From assembly GCA_030593665.1 (NCBI GenBank), contig JAUVGS010000125.1, positions 1-6,589 on the forward strand: a DNA stretch of 6,589 nucleotides, given 5' to 3'. A program made the translations under genes and the position numbers. Source of the stretch: Chitinivibrionales bacterium. GTDB lineage: Bacteria; Fibrobacterota; Chitinivibrionia; Chitinivibrionales; JANQEN01. Shown in pieces: positions 5,720 to 6,589 of the stretch. Below the pieces are notes generated by a model, which ran no database searches, was not told where the DNA came from, and worked only from the letters and a program-made list of their open reading frames with translations. Every line of letters begins with the position of its first letter. Positions within the stretch are counted from its first letter, which is position 1.

Positions 5720-6589
5720 ATGAAACAGAGGAGCTTAAGTGATATGATTGTTAAGTACCGATGGATTATTATCGTGGGATTTATCGGTATCACCGCGTTT
5801 TTTGCACGACAGTTACCAAAGCTGCAAATCGATCCGGAGTTGAAACGGTTCCTCCCGGATGACCTGCCGTCACTGGTGAGTACCGATAAAATTGAGGATC
5901 TTTTTGGCGGCACGGAGTCTCTCATACTACTCTTCAAAACCGATGATGTATTACATCCGGAAACACTGTTGCGCGTTAAGAAAATTGCGAAGAAGGTTCG
6001 TCGGATTAAAAATGTTGATAAGGTACTCTCCCTGTTTGATCTTAAAAGTATCAAGGGTGAAGACGGGGCCATGATTGTTAATCCCGCGGTAAAAAGAATC
6101 CCGAAAACCGATGAAGCTCGTGAAACTCTGCGGCAGGAGCTTCGTGACAACGATCTTGTGTATGGCAATGTTGTCTCTGAAGATTTTCAGATAACGGCGG
6201 TTATCGCTATTCTCAAAGCAAGCGTTGAAGACGCCTCGCTTATTGAGGACGTCAGGAAAATTATTAAAGAAAACCCCGGTGATGAGCAGGTCATGATCGG
6301 CGGCATGCCCTTTACTCGTTCGCAGATCATGGTGAGCATCCGTAAAGACTTCAGCAAATTGCTCCCCATCGGACTCGTTATTATGCTCGCTTTTTTATAC
6401 TTCTGTTTCAGGCAGGTTCGGGGAGTTGTTCTTCCTTTTATCGTGGTGATTAAGTCAAATAACGAAGCGAAGGGAATGCTGCCCATTAACGGATGTAAGA
6501 TACAGATAATTACGATTATGATGCCTAAAATCCAGGTGGCGGTGGCCAATGATAACGGCATACATCTTATTGCCCGCTATCAGGAGTTG
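5720..6589 (+). CDS. MMPL/RND-superfamily transporter (partial, 3' end outside window)
   Basis: Starting at ATG 5720, 290 codons are open to the right edge. GGGAG at 5704-5708 lies upstream, and the four-base gap to the TetR stop indicates translational coupling. The layout is the first part of an RND exporter. A cytoplasmic start and TM1 (15-30) come first. A long periplasmic domain (31-210) follows with the typical D-P-E-L-K-R-F-L-P-D-D and an M-I-G-G-M-P-F-T near its end. Then come TM2 (213-230), the R-Q-V-R-G-V-V-L-P-F link into TM3 (235-257), and TM4 leading to G-I-H-L-I-A-R-Y-Q-E (280-289), a hallmark of MMPL proteins. Such pumps move lipids, hopanoids or other hydrophobic compounds using the proton gradient; the substrate here is unknown. 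Oddly, from residue 245 on, TM3 and TM4 carry K245, N247, N248, E249, K251, N257, K270, Q272 and N279 where the family is hydrophobic or Tyr, so function is doubtful for this sequence as given. Confidence 0.88.
   Translation, partial: MKQRSLSDMIVKYRWIIIVGFIGITAFFARQLPKLQIDPELKRFLPDDLPSLVSTDKIEDLFGGTESLILLFKTDDVLHPETLLRVKKIAKKVRRIKNVDKVLSLFDLKSIKGEDGAMIVNPAVKRIPKTDEARETLRQELRDNDLVYGNVVSEDFQITAVIAILKASVEDASLIEDVRKIIKENPGDEQVMIGGMPFTRSQIMVSIRKDFSKLLPIGLVIMLAFLYFCFRQVRGVVLPFIVVIKSNNEAKGMLPINGCKIQIITIMMPKIQVAVANDNGIHLIARYQEL

Noticed and set aside
5668..6168. A 166-codon open frame on the minus strand across the TetR end and the MMPL start
   Set aside because: It is antisense to well-supported coding sequence, and its Ser/Arg-rich composition is typical of a shadow frame. 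The same holds for 6187-6561 and 5418-5615.
6452..6556. A diversity-generating retroelement template or variable repeat in the MMPL gene
   Set aside because: The A-rich second codon positions are reminiscent of one, but no second copy, reverse transcriptase or accessory gene is in the window, and a membrane helix is not a usual DGR target.

Overview
The window comes from a diderm (Gram-negative-type) bacterium of moderate GC. A signal peptide on a predicted outer-membrane beta-barrel, an RND/MMPL transporter and a FecR-like exported protein show this. A complete acetyl-CoA to acetate module suggests a fermentative or anaerobic lifestyle. I cannot assign a phylum from sequence alone; Fibrobacterota/Chitinivibrionales or a deltaproteobacterial-type lineage are only guesses. 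No rRNA, tRNA, CRISPR array, transposase or phage gene is visible.

Left half, all on the minus strand. The main gene (3335 to 1005) encodes a 776-residue three-part protein: an N-terminal cyclic-nucleotide-binding-like domain, a complete acetate kinase, and a complete PduL-type phosphotransacylase. One chain therefore carries both steps from acetyl-CoA to acetate plus ATP, with a sensor-like domain in front. A YgbA-family (nitrosative-stress-associated, cysteine-rich) gene follows almost without a gap, probably in the same transcript. Beyond it lie a doubtful 64-residue membrane ORF and the 5' part of a FecR-like exported protein that runs off the left edge.

Centre. A 337-bp AT-rich divergent intergenic region (3336-3672) separates the two halves. 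On its right side is a good sigma70-type promoter with a 16-bp perfect palindrome just downstream of the -10, placed as a TetR-type operator would be. On its left side are candidate promoter elements for the acetate gene, overlapped by one arm of a widely spaced inverted repeat.

Right half, all on the plus strand. An outer-membrane beta-barrel of the DUF1302-like kind, a TetR-family regulator and an MMPL/RND transporter (cut by the right edge) form a compact operon. The simplest model is an envelope export system autoregulated by its own TetR protein at the palindrome. A short mobile-type palindromic repeat (ATTCCC...GGGAAT) lies between the barrel and regulator genes.

The two points most worth following are the sensor-AckA-PduL fusion and a roughly 100-bp stretch at the end of the MMPL gene. 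In that stretch many residues expected to be hydrophobic in two membrane helices are instead Lys, Asn, Glu or Gln, and single T-to-A changes would account for them.
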